Source: Chara braunii (taxonomy: Eukaryota > Streptophyta > Charophyceae > Charales > Characeae). From it: 26,014 bases of DNA. A program made the translations under genes and the position numbers. Numbering within the stretch: the stretch's first letter is position 1; every line of letters starts with the position of its first letter. Below the pieces are notes generated by a model. It saw nothing but the letters and a program-made list of their open reading frames with translations. It had not been told where the DNA came from and made no database searches. The stretch lies in assembly GCA_003427395.1 (NCBI GenBank), contig BFEA01000044.1, positions 1,926,950 to 1,952,963 on the forward strand, read 5' to 3'. Shown piece by piece: positions 16,987 through 26,014 of the stretch.

Positions 16987-17661
16987 CGTGACACAAGGCA
17001 ACGACTTGATGCATGTAAGACTGGATATGTGTGGAGGTGTGTCGGTATCCTAATCCAACCCTTCTCTAGGAGCTTGTGTAATTGTTTGCGCAACTCCTCC
17101 TTGGGAGACAGCCTATAAACTGCTCCTTTGGGAGTAGGCTCTATCTCAATATGGTGCTGGATAGGATGCAAAACTACTTATGAAGGAGTCTTTGATAAAT
17201 CTGCGTGCTCTTCCAACAACTTGGCAATAGGTGGGTTGGTGGGTTCCTCTTTCTTAGGCTTAGTGATTGGCTTAACATAGGCCTAAAAAACCTGCTCTTC
17301 AAACTGCTCCTTAACTAGTCGTGCGAACGTGGGAGTACTAAGACGACAACGTGCCGGAGGGTTGTCTACTCCTGACACATGGAACAGGCGGGCCGTCTTG
17401 ACACTGCCTGATGGACTAGGAAGCCTACACTTTCCTAGGACCATATCAAACGGTAGATTGTCCTCAACAAGGAGAGTCAGGGAATGGAGAACTCTCTCAG
17501 CTTTCCCATCTCTCTCTAGGTGAAAGTACGCTCGGACTCGCTCGACGTAATCCTCGATTCGCATCGTGCGATTGTTTGTGAGGATACTGACCATGGATTC
17601 ATCTAGCTTCTGAACTTTCAAATTCAGCTTCTGCCTCTTCAACGCTTTACGGCTAATGTCT
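16987..17661 (-). pseudogene. Tandem copy B of the same block
   Basis: DNA-level duplicate of 16294-16980, offset 693 bp at one end and 681 at the other because of small indels. For example, copy A has 12 extra bases in the I-E-P-G-S-K segment. It carries the same RT-to-integrase-tail junction, so the internal deletion preceded the duplication. Copy B is joined at its upstream side to the intact protease active site, and at its downstream side (V-S-R / R-H-T-S-R-K-A-L-K) directly to the start of copy A. It has a stop near 17283 that copy A lacks, and another before H-P-I-Q-H-H. Confidence 0.7.
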
Positions 17662-17730
17662 CTACGGCTGGCCCCACTGTCTATAAGGGCCCCTACCCTG
17701 CCTGTAAAGACTCCTACTAATAGTAGCTGC
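17427..17730 (-). pseudogene. Aspartic protease domain of the Gypsy element
   Basis: Within an open frame that runs 18056-17283. The active site is A-L-I-D-S-G-A-S with the catalytic Asp codon at 17679-17681, preceded by hydrophobic L-L-L-V-G-V-F. It is followed by S-R-K-A-L-K, and the domain closes with L-T-L-L-V-E-D-N-L-P-F-D-M-V-L-G, the second conserved protease strand in Gypsy elements. Retropepsins act as dimers to process Gag-Pol. The domain looks complete, but the frame is shifted relative to the zinc knuckle upstream and ends before RT, so the polyprotein cannot be made as sequenced. Confidence 0.7.
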
Positions 17731-18013
17731 CCTTTCCATCTTTCTTCGTTTTGGCCCAGGCTAGCATTCTCTCCCTTAACTGTTTTGTCAACCCTGTGAG
17801 GGAAGTGCCTACAAAGTCTAATACAAGCAGTCTCTGGACAACTAACTAGGCGCTGGCCAGCAACCTCTGCCATAGACACACGTGGGTTGGGAGTTTCTTT
17901 GTGGTGCGCACACTCTTCTCCACATGACCTAGGGGTAAGGGCATTTGCGAGCCCTATCGGCGGTTGCCTTTTGCTTCCTCGGCAGCAGATCGCGGGGCAT
18001 CCGTATATTTTGG

Positions 18014-18055
18014 GCAGTATTTTATGATGTGCCCAAGATCTCCGCAATACATGCA
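18014..18055 (-). pseudogene. CCHC zinc knuckle of gag (nucleocapsid)
   Basis: The minus strand codes C-M-Y-C-G-D-L-G-H-I-I-K-Y-C, an exact C-x2-C-x4-H-x4-C knuckle that binds element RNA. It lies in the same frame as most of gag and one frame away from the protease frame. Just upstream is a small direct repeat (CAAGAGGATAGAC, in minus-strand sense, occurs twice between 18060 and 18105). Confidence 0.8.
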
Positions 18056-19068
18056 CTGATCCGCGTCTATCCTCTTGGCTGAATTTTATGATGTCTATCC
18101 TCTTGGGATTGCCAAACAGTACATTCTAAGCCCAACGATTCCCAGGGTTTGCCTTGAGGTAAAGCAAGGTGCCATTCACCCCTTTTGGGAGGTCATCAAT
18201 TAGAACGTAGACGGTTTGACGGGGGACCTGTCCCCTTCCTCCCTCTTGGCGGTTTCCCTTGTCGCCAAGCCCCTGGCCGCCCTGTCCTCGACCACCGGAG
18301 GCCCGTCCCCCTTGGCCTCGGCCTCTCCCTCTTCCTTGCGGCCTCCCTCTGACCACGACGGTAGCATAGGTCCTCCTCCACTCAGTCTCGCTATACGAGT
18401 ACCACCTTCATCTAAAGTAAGGATCAAATGATCCTTGGCCCTGACTTGGCCTGAGATGGTTTAGCCTTTCCACTTTTTGCCCTTGTCGAGGTCCTTGTGC
18501 TAGAAAGTGGTAACTGGTGTGGATTGGGCCTCGTAAGCAACCACCTCCTTGCTAAGCGTATCGTAAGTCATATTGGGCTGTTGCTTTCTATCCAAAACGT
18601 GCCCGTGCAGAGCTTCGGGCTGGCGCGGTAGAATAACTGGATCAGCTGGGGCTAAGTGACCCCATCGCCAAGGACGGTGACGAGTTCGCCCATGACGGGC
18701 CTTGAGTGCTCTTGCACTCTTCCACTGTCATGAGTGGATTGTTTGCAGTTTGTCAGAGGCCTTAAGGCCTCTAGTGACATCTGCGAATCGATCGCGGAGG
18801 GCTTGTAGAAATTCACTCAAATGAGTGATAGCGGAGTACGTGACCATATCGTTCTCGTCCTTGGAGGGATGTGCAAGGACCTAGCAAAGTTGCCCGCTTC
18901 ATCCTTCAGGGCGTGGAAAGCCACTAGAACTTGGTTCTCAAAGGCGATATCCTGTAGGTGGAAGTACGAGTTAATGTTGGTTTCCCAATTGTCAAAATCT
19001 TCGCCCTTCTTCCCCCCATACTGCTCAGGGAACTTGACGTCAGACCTCCAGTACCTACCGGTTGTCAA
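18056..19068 (-). pseudogene. gag capsid region, decayed
   Basis: The 19068-18817 frame has W-R-S-D-V-K-F-P-E-Q-Y-G-G, then D-N-W-E-T-N-I-N-S-Y-F-H-L-Q-D and V-A-F-H-A-L-K-D-E-A-G-N-F-A. This is the Gypsy gag signature of a K/F-P pre-core, a W-L-type helix and an A-x-x-x-L-x-G-x-A segment. After a frameshift near 18825, L-S-E-F-L-Q-A-L-R-D-R-F-A-D-V-T continues the capsid. This frame runs to about 18200 with three stops (near 18730, 18505 and 18457). Between 18356 and 18240 another frame gives a Gly/Arg-rich run (G-R-G-R-G-Q-G-G), typical of the stretch before the zinc knuckle. Gag forms the cytoplasmic particle; this one is not translatable in full. Confidence 0.65.
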
Positions 19069-19245
19069 GGCCCGTGGCTCAGGCTACCGTCAGCCCGGTC
19101 ATTCCCGAGCCTTGGACTTTATTGCCGAGCCTTGGACAACCGGTAGTACACAACAGGAAAAAAAAAACACACACACAAAAAAAAAAACATACAACATTCT
19201 GCAAAAAAGAAAACAAAAAAAACGAAACGAAATCGGACATGACCA

Positions 19246-19288
19246 ACGAGAATGAATTTCCTCGATAAAGAGGAATATTCATTCTCGT
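19246..19288. other. Strong hairpin in the retroelement leader (18-bp stem, 6-base loop)
   Basis: ACGAGAATGAATTTCCTC (19246-19263) and its reverse complement (19270-19288, one bulged T at 19276) enclose the loop GATAAA. It lies between the 5' LTR and gag, where retroelements keep packaging and dimerisation structures. It could equally be an inserted inverted repeat. Confidence 0.8.
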
Positions 19289-19341
<53 letters not shown>

Positions 19342-19342
19342 G
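19289..19342 (+). repeat. GATA and GA microsatellite
   Basis: About ten GATA units, then a (GA)n run leading into the left arm of the adjoining palindrome. Confidence 0.9.
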
Positions 19343-19483
19343 GCGTCAGCCAGTGTATGACGCCGAGTTTGGTGCACCGAACTCGGCGTCAGACACTAGC
19401 TGACGCCCTCTCTCTTTCTCTCTCTTTCTCTCTCTCCACCAAACTCGGCGTCATACATTGGCTGACGCCATCTCTCTCTCGCG
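19335..19483. repeat. Near-perfect 80-bp palindrome plus a third arm copy
   Basis: The left arm 19335-19374 and right arm 19375-19414 mirror each other around GGTGCACC (19371-19378), with only a few mismatches. Each arm carries GGCGTCAGC and GACGCCGAGTT on one strand or the other. A third copy of the right arm (CACCAAACTCGGCGTCA to GGCTGACGCCA) follows at 19438-19470 within CT repeats. It lies in the leader of the minus-strand element. Confidence 0.8.
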
Positions 19484-19525
19484 CGTGCCCGCGCCCGCGC
19501 GCGTTTGATTTTTTTTGTGGTTATC
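19484..19525. other. GC-rich CGCG run and expected primer-binding-site position
   Basis: GCGCGTGCCCGCGCCCGCGC is followed by a T-run up to the LTR edge. A primer-binding site should start here on the minus strand, but I see no TGG-starting tRNA match, so it may be mutated or replaced. Confidence 0.3.
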
Positions 19526-20501
19526 TGCAATCAGACTCGCTTCTTTTCACACTCCACATACATGCAAACAGGTAGCGCAGCAAACTGGCGGCAAGCGCCC
19601 ACTCAAAACTCAGAGATATGGAAACCAAGAACACAGTTCAGATACAAGTTCGCTTGAGATGGCTATGGCGCATCAGCGCCTGTACAACTCCCTGTTCGTC
19701 ACTGCGCCCCACTCTGCTGTTCACTCACCCTCAACTTAGGATCACCCTGGATATCCCACATGCGTCACACTGTACACACACACGCTACACTCTTCTATCA
19801 GCTATGGCGGCTATGGCTGCTGCTACCCCTATCCCTATGGCTAAGCTCTCCTTCTGGCCCGCTTCGTCTTCGGGCGTACTGCAGACCACCTCCCACAAGT
19901 CACTGTGGCAGTGCTTCCGCATGGCTTACGCAGGAATGAATGAATGGCTGGGCGCTGCCTCTTTCGTTGGTCTGCCCCTTTCCCATGCCCCTGGTGCACA
20001 CAGTCCCACACGGTACTTGCTTGACTGGACCGTGACTGACTGGGACCAGTATCACGGACTGCATTGGTTTGCACTGCCAACTCAATGCAGTCGCACTGCC
20101 GACGTACCACAGTTGGGCTCACCAGTTGCCCACTTGCCTCTGTCTAAACGTGAGCCATACTTCGAAAGGCCACCGCTAGGACCTTCCGGAAGGCTGCAGA
20201 CTTGGCCTTTTGAACACTGTAGCAGCTACGACCTTGACCTTTCAGGACTGTAGCAGCTACGACCTTGACTTCTCAGGACACCTACAGCTACGGCCTCTAG
20301 GCCTCACTAAGACCTCTATCCAATAGGTCTACAGATCGAACCCCTACCCGGACCTACGACAGTCTACCAACTGCTACGAATACTCAGGTCACGGGTTCAA
20401 CTCTCGGGGTCGACGCAGGTAATGTACACAGGTAAGGTAAAGTCCAGGGATCGATCCCTGGGATCTGCATTCGCTACTGCTAGCAGGTGAATACCGTTTC
20501 A
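19526..20501 (-). repeat. 5' LTR of the minus-strand Gypsy element
   Basis: Partner of 15080-15997. It starts TGCAATCAGACTCG on the plus strand (an LTR-like TG) and ends ...ATACCGTTTCA (CA). The start is also found at 25827 in a second related element, which supports this border. An internal duplication, CAGGACTGTAGCAGCTACGACCTTGAC-like (20212 and 20243), is present here. T-arm-like words occur (ACGGGTTCAACTCTC near 20391). Confidence 0.65.
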
Positions 20502-20772
20502 ATCTGCTTGCCAACGAAACAATGCGTTCCACGCATGTGCGGTGTGGTGCGCGCGGCGCGATGTGCTTATCGCTGATGCACACACACAAAAAAAAGAAGC
20601 GGGCGTGATGTGTGTATATGCGTGTGCGCGCGCTAGCGAGAGAGAGAGAGAGAGAATTCCTGCTGGTAATCCGAAAGGTCCCTGCAGGTAATTAGCAGGG
20701 GTCCCCTCGCCAAGAAAGAGGTAGGTGTTGGACTTATGGTAGGGAAGTAGCAGGACAACTATTTATGATGTA
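20502..20772. other. No gene; GA microsatellite and a small hairpin
   Basis: (GA)n at 20636-20656. CCCTGC (20682-20687) and GCAGGG (20696-20701) can form a short stem. Nothing else was recognised. Confidence 0.4.
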
Positions 20773-21015
20773 GATTCGAATGCAGGTCTGTGTTTCAGGA
20801 GTTATGGGTTACAAACTTTCTAACTCAGCACGTAGTTTCAGGGTTTCCCTCCACTTCTCACTGCCATATGTTTTTGTCTTTTGTGCAATTGTGAGTAGTG
20901 GAGCGAGGCCCTTAGGGCCACTGCACGTAAGAAAAGGAAAACAATAAGAAGAGAGTGCTACTGTAGTTAGTAGTAGTAACCCATAGCTGCTGGACCACAG
21001 ACCTGAATTCGAATC
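20773..21015. repeat. 40-bp inverted repeat with 163-bp spacer
   Basis: The arm GATTCGAATGCAGGTCTGTG...ATGGGTTAC (20773-20812) pairs with GTAACCCATAGCTGCTGGAC...ATTCGAATC (20976-21015) at 35 of 40 positions. The outer ends contain ATTCGAATC, resembling a Pol III B box. It may be a small foldback element. I saw no clear target-site duplication. Confidence 0.7.
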
Positions 21016-21329
21016 CAGAGCAACGAGAAGGCATATATTGCCGGCCTGCTTGTGTCGAACTCGAAATTTGATGAACGTCTCTGCTAAAAAAGGGGACCCT
21101 TGCTGATTCTTTGCTGAGGGCCCTTTGGAAAAGAGACTGGATCCAACGAGTACGATGTGGCCCCAATTATTTTTCTCTCGTGCACTTACAATTTTCAGGA
21201 GGGGCACATTTGGCCCCAATACGATTTGTGGATACCTCATTTTGTATGGTACAGGATAGACTTTGAAATGCAAAGAAGATGAAAGTAGAGACCATGTGTG
21301 TGTGTTTGTGTGTGTGTGCGTGTTTGTGC

Positions 21330-21362
<33 letters not shown>

Positions 21363-22012
21363 GGGGGGGGGGGGGGGAAGGTTGGTGTGGACGGTAAGGT
21401 AGAGATGCTAGATTTTCTCAGGGCTTTTCAGCTGTGGTTCTGGCTATTCCTCTCTCTCTCTCTCTCCCTTGCTTTCACACATCTTTTTGTTTGTGGTAAC
21501 CTGTTTGCCCCAAACAGTGGGTCCTAGAAACTCTCACGAATGCAGTTTGGCACCTGTAATTTTTGTGGAAATCAGAAATTATTTGTGGACAGTTTTAGAA
21601 ATGCCGGACTTGGAACTCCAAATGCACGGAAGATGAAGCCTGCAATTGTGTGTGTGTGTGCTCTTAAGCTTGTGACGCACGGCATATCATATCGACACAA
21701 CGGTCCAGATATACGAGATGGTATTGATTATGAAAGTGTGGGCGTAGTCGCACTGGCCGTACTTGTATTTTTTCTGAACTTTGACAGCATAACCTCGTGA
21801 GAACTCATGAAGTGTAGTAATTCCGAAACATCAGCGTAGCTTCTTGCTTCAAAAGTAGCCTTCAAAGTTCTTCCAAAAGCTTTTTGACTGAATCTCTTCC
21901 TGAGTGCCCCGCCTGCGATGGTGCCGGTTTCTTTCCTCGTGCATGGCTGCCCCTGGTCTGGTACTGTATGATGTTCTGCCTGCCCGTCAGCACGACGCCC
22001 AATCGGCCTGGT
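21016..22012. other. No recognisable gene; GT and G tracts
   Basis: A GT-rich microsatellite lies at 21297-21346, then (GA)n and a 14-base G run (21364-21377), and (CT)n at 21451-21468. Frames of 80-150 codons exist on both strands but lack motifs and overlap these repeats. Confidence 0.4.
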
Positions 22013-22308
22013 GACATCCTTCACTCACAGTCCAGCTATGGCCCGTCCTGCCCTGTCAGATGAAGCTACTCCTCCAGCTGGCGAAGCTCATCATGATCAG
22101 CCAGTGGATTGTCAGTTGTTCTCCGTTCGACTGAGGTGACTTGGACTTGGTCCAGCTGGCGACATCCTTCACTCACAGTCCAGCTGTGGCTGGTCCCGCC
22201 CTGTCAGATGAAGCTACTCCTCCAGCTGGCATACCTTATCTTGATCAGCCAGTGGATTGTCAGGTGTTCTCCTTTCGGCTGAGGCGACTTGGACTTGGTC
22301 CAGCTTGC
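22013..22308 (+). repeat. 148-bp tandem duplication
   Basis: GACATCCTTCACTCACAGTC begins at 22013 and again at 22161. Both copies continue CAGCT(A/G)TGGC, CCTGTCAGATGAAGCTACTC, CTCCAGCTGGC, GATCAGCCAGTGGATTGTCA and GACTTGGACTTGGTCCAGCT. The unit is 148 bp and not a multiple of three, so it was probably never coding. Confidence 0.9.
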
Positions 22309-24279
22309 CTCAAATATTTTTGTCGGTCTCCTGTTCAACCTTCTTTTGTTTATTTACCTTTCCTGACATTGCAAATAGTAAAAAAGCAAGAATGCCCAGT
22401 CTTCCCTTTCTAACTTTGTGTGCGCTGTTATGGGGCTTGTTCCACACCACTTGAAAGCCCTCGAGGTTCCAGAGAGCACTGTTCCACAGCATCCTAATGG
22501 TGTCCCCGAACACCCTAATGACATCTCCAAACGTCTCCACATTTCTCACACTATTTCGCTCTTGACAGCGCTCTTGAAGTCAAGGGAGCTTTGACAGATG
22601 CCTTGAGTTTTCCAGGGCGGAAACTTCCTATACTGCTCACCAAACAGATGGGCTCCCATCTCACTCGCAGAATGAAATTCTTTGAGTGCAGCCGTTTCAG
22701 GGGTCGTTTCAAGGGCACATCAAACGAAAACAGGAATTAGGGGTCTCAGGTGTGGGGCGCGCTATGCACACGAACGGCGAAGTAGCGTCGGTGGGTCCAT
22801 TGATTGATTGATTGGTTCATAGAGTGGGTGATCGATTGATTTCTTTTTCCATCGGATGTTTGACAGGCTGCTGCCCAAAACAATTGCCTGGGCCTTGGGC
22901 CAGCTCCTGGCACTTTCCAATTGCTGGCTTGGAAAAGCCAGCTTAGAGAATGTCCTGGTTTAGTAAGAATAAAATAAGGGGAGTGGTGACTAAGGGAAGC
23001 ATCCGAGCCAGCCCAGGAAAGATGTCCCGGTACTCAAAAAAAGGGGAGTGCTGGTTGAGCTGAGCACGCAATCACATGCGGTTCCCATAACCCGTCGGGT
23101 TGACTGGTGACAAGCTTGCAACACATTGGCAACAATGTGTTCCGGTCCAGTCAGAACGCAACTCTACCAGCTTACTGGTAGGGAGCTTCCAAATCTGCAA
23201 GTGTCAGCGTAGTCTTCTCATCTCTGTGTATCTGTACTCCGTGGTGTTGTCCTATAGTATTCTGTGCTTTCCTCTAGTTTTCTTTATTGTGTGTAGTCTG
23301 GGTTCAAGGTGAAGTAGTGCAAATGGGAATGATTCCGGCTTCAGCTCATCTCTACTGCTGTGGAAACAACGAGAGAAGTACACTGGATGTATGGTACATG
23401 GCTTTCCCTTTTAACTCTTTTGGGCATATATTGGCATAGGCTGTTTTGGCCTGCTTCGGGCAACTGGAGTGATAGTGGCAGTTCTGGGTTGTGCTTTGGC
23501 CTTGGGTAACCGTGTTTTCTTCACTAGTTTCATGCTACGACGCCGGAGCTTGGGGCAAGGGACAGTAGCTTGCCACTCGTACTGCAAACCGTCCAAGAAA
23601 ACACATGGACATTGAGATCATAACGTCGTTGATAATGTATGAGATACTGAGCGGATGAGGAGTGGCTGTTGCACATTGAGAAAGTGGCTAGAAACTGGAC
23701 ATTGAGATTATGTGAGATTGCTGCATTGCAGGTTTGGAGTTGGTGACTTGTGGTGGGAATGCAAAAGAACAATCGATGCAAAGGTTACAAAATAGAGCAG
23801 AAATATGAATTTGGGTAACACAATTGGAGGTCTGTTTGGTGGGTTGACGAGGTTTGAGTTGCCATGAACGCCTCTTCTAACGGGACTGTTGTTCTCTGCA
23901 CCGGATGGGCAGGTTATTCCAGAAGTGTGTGGGGGAGGTGGACTTGTCTTGTTGTGGTCGTCTCGATGCTACATGGCTTGCATACCTCGGTGGATTTCGA
24001 TTCCTAAGGACTCTTTCACTGTCAGGGTGCTCTCGAGTACAAGGAAGCAGCCTATGGACATTGTCAGGTAGTTCCCTTCAAGATTAAATGTCCAGTACCC
24101 CAGTGAGACGTTTTCCCTTATCTGCGTTTTGTCCTCCTTTTGTTCTCTTTTTTCCTCATCCATTCTGTGTTTGACGTTTGCTTCTCCTTTTTTTTTTCAT
24201 TCTTAGTTCTTATTCTTGCTATGTTTGACGTTTACTAACCCCAAGTGCAATGAACCTCTTAGTTCAATCACCAGCGAGC
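22309..24279. other. No recognisable gene
   Basis: Short frames only. Small repeats: CATCCTAATGGTGTCCCCGA / CACCCTAATGACATCTCC at 22490-22530, GATTGATTGATTGG at 22799-22815, and a hairpin CTGGCTTGGAAAAGCCAG near 22924-22941. No element end or RNA gene was recognised. Confidence 0.4.
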
Positions 24280-25347
<1,068 letters not shown>

Positions 25348-25415
25348 TGGAAGGCCTTTCTCTCTCGCGGGCCTAATTTCGAAGTCCTCTGAGAAAACAA
25401 CTACTATCTATTATA

Positions 25416-25826
25416 TTAATTCCTTTTCAAGCCCTCCCGTAGTAAGAGAATATTTGGTACAGTTTGAATCAGCTCTTCCCTAGTAAACCAGCGATCCTCA
25501 GATGGTTCTTGATAAGCAAATCTTACCTTGTGCTGTCGCTGTGGCCTACCTCTGCGTCCGGATCTGAAAATATCTTCCCCAATAATTCTGTCCACGTCAT
25601 ACTTCCCGTCCATGTCAGGGGGAAGCATCGATCTATGAGTAGGAAACAGGTCATTAGTAACGCAAGGTAGAAGAAGCTTGGAGGCATGAAACACCGGATA
25701 AGTGTGCAAGTGTGGAGGTATCTCGACAACATAGGAAGGACCATCTATATCACCAATCACATCTAAGGTCTACCACGGTCCTCTATAGGCAGGTAGTAGT
25801 TCTCCTCAGGGAGAAACTCTTTGTGC
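25416..25826 (-). pseudogene. Integrase C-terminal tail with chromodomain, second Gypsy element
   Basis: The open part (25760-25416) reads G-D-I-D-G-P-S-Y-V-V-E-I-P-P-H-L-H-T-Y-P-V-F-H-A-S-K-L, the conserved strand before the tail of Gypsy integrases. It continues to a chromodomain with Y-D-V-D-R-I-I, R-G-R-P, H-K-V-R-F-A-Y, D-R-W-F-T-R-E-E-L and L-R-E-G-L-K-R-N at the end. Upstream, P-A-Y-R-G-P-W and L-D-V-I-G (the G-P-F-type motif of the integrase C-terminal domain) are readable to about 25826, interrupted by stops. No integrase catalytic core follows: LTR-like sequence begins at once at 25827. The chromodomain is intact here, unlike its homologue at 16036-16300. Confidence 0.7.
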
Positions 25827-26014
25827 AATCATACTCGACTTATTCACACTTCATCATGCTTGTAAACAGCGATACAGCGAACTGGCGACATGCGCCCACA
25901 CAGTACTCAAAGATATCGTAACCAGATATGAGTTCTCTTCCAACTGGCTATGGCGACTGTGCGCCCATACAACTCACTGTTCACACTCGAGATCACCCTG
26001 GATGTCCCACACGC
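25827..26014 (-). repeat. Partial LTR of the second Gypsy element, continues beyond the window
   Basis: It starts TGCAATCATACTCG and follows 19526 onward closely: TTCACACTTC, GTAAACAG, CAGCGAACTGGCG, GCGCCCAC, CTCAAAGATAT, GGCTATGGCG, TACAACTC, then ATCACCCTGGAT(G/A)TCCCACA at the window edge. It sits where the 5' LTR should be if everything between LTR and integrase tail is deleted. Confidence 0.65.

Larger units (their letters stand above)
15080..20501 (-). mobile_element. Degenerate Ty3/Gypsy (chromovirus-type) LTR retrotransposon, internally deleted
   Basis: Two related LTR blocks (15080-15997 and 19526-20501) flank 3.5 kb of minus-strand coding remains in Gypsy order: gag, CCHC knuckle, protease, start of RT, integrase tail, chromodomain. 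The chromodomain at the integrase end places it with chromoviruses. The RT catalytic domain, RNase H and integrase core are absent. A block spanning protease to integrase tail is present twice in tandem. Stops and frameshifts occur in gag, between the knuckle and protease, in RT copy B and in the chromodomain. It is non-autonomous and old: the two LTRs are clearly alignable but strongly diverged and contain indels. I could not find a target-site duplication by eye, and the outer LTR edges are approximate. Confidence 0.75.

Noticed and set aside
20330-20420. tRNA-like words in the LTR (GGTTCAA-type T-arm on plus, TAGCAGTTGGTAG-type D-arm on minus)
   Set aside because: The D-arm and T-arm words are on opposite strands or too close for an anticodon arm, and no acceptor stem pairs. 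Not a tRNA gene.
20809-21273. 154-codon minus-strand frame
   Set aside because: It contains one arm of the inverted repeat, lacks an ATG start and shows no motif; a chance frame is likelier.

Overview
This is a repeat-dominated stretch of a nuclear eukaryotic genome. It is rich in microsatellites (CA, CT/GA, GATA, CTGT), holds decayed LTR retrotransposons and one 310-base assembly gap, and I see no bacterial operon structure, ribosome binding sites or intact host gene. Ty3/Gypsy elements with an integrase-tail chromodomain fit plants, algae and fungi. A large, repeat-rich streptophyte alga or plant genome is my guess only; nothing here fixes the species.

Layout. 1-735: no recognisable gene. 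738-935: a short repeat that ends in part of a hammerhead-ribozyme core. 1568-1661: CT/CTGT microsatellite. 1917-2042 and 2073-2184: 42-bp and 48-bp minisatellites. 2600-5460: degraded, possibly once coding DNA that I cannot assign. 5465-6255: two small unassigned reading frames, one with a perfect 17-codon duplication. 6661-8849 (+): a broken gene with a low-complexity Ser/Ala/Thr/Pro-rich N-terminus, a Josephin-like cysteine protease domain and a Cys/His-rich segment. 8785-9107 (+): a second, fuller copy of the hammerhead-type repeat, directly after that gene. 10329-10424: 26-bp satellite. 10996-11778: compound minisatellite around the gap. 13836-14365: about 60-bp repeats, then a polypurine tract and a probable short LTR (+).

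15080-20501 (-): the best-defined element, a Ty3/Gypsy (chromovirus-type) retrotransposon with both LTRs. Read on the minus strand: 5' LTR, a leader with two strong hairpins, gag with a CCHC zinc knuckle, protease with a DSGA active site, then the N-terminal edge of reverse transcriptase fused directly to the integrase tail. Most of RT, all RNase H and the integrase core are missing. The protease-RT-integrase-tail block is tandemly duplicated (about 690 bp). The chromodomain follows, then the 3' LTR. Frameshifts and stops make it non-autonomous.

20502-24279: a 40-bp inverted repeat, a GT/G tract and a 148-bp tandem duplication, but no gene. 24280-26014 (-): a second related element, again internally deleted, with integrase tail plus chromodomain between an LTR-like block holding a 110-bp CT tract and the start of another LTR that leaves the window.

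The most interesting signal is the pair of hammerhead-like repeats (738-935 and 8785-9107). Where the two copies differ in stem II and at G12, every difference is a CpG-to-CpA change, so their common ancestor would have had a perfect stem II and the canonical GAAAC. This resembles the short hammerhead units of retrozymes and Penelope-like elements. The Josephin-like gene lies between the two copies.
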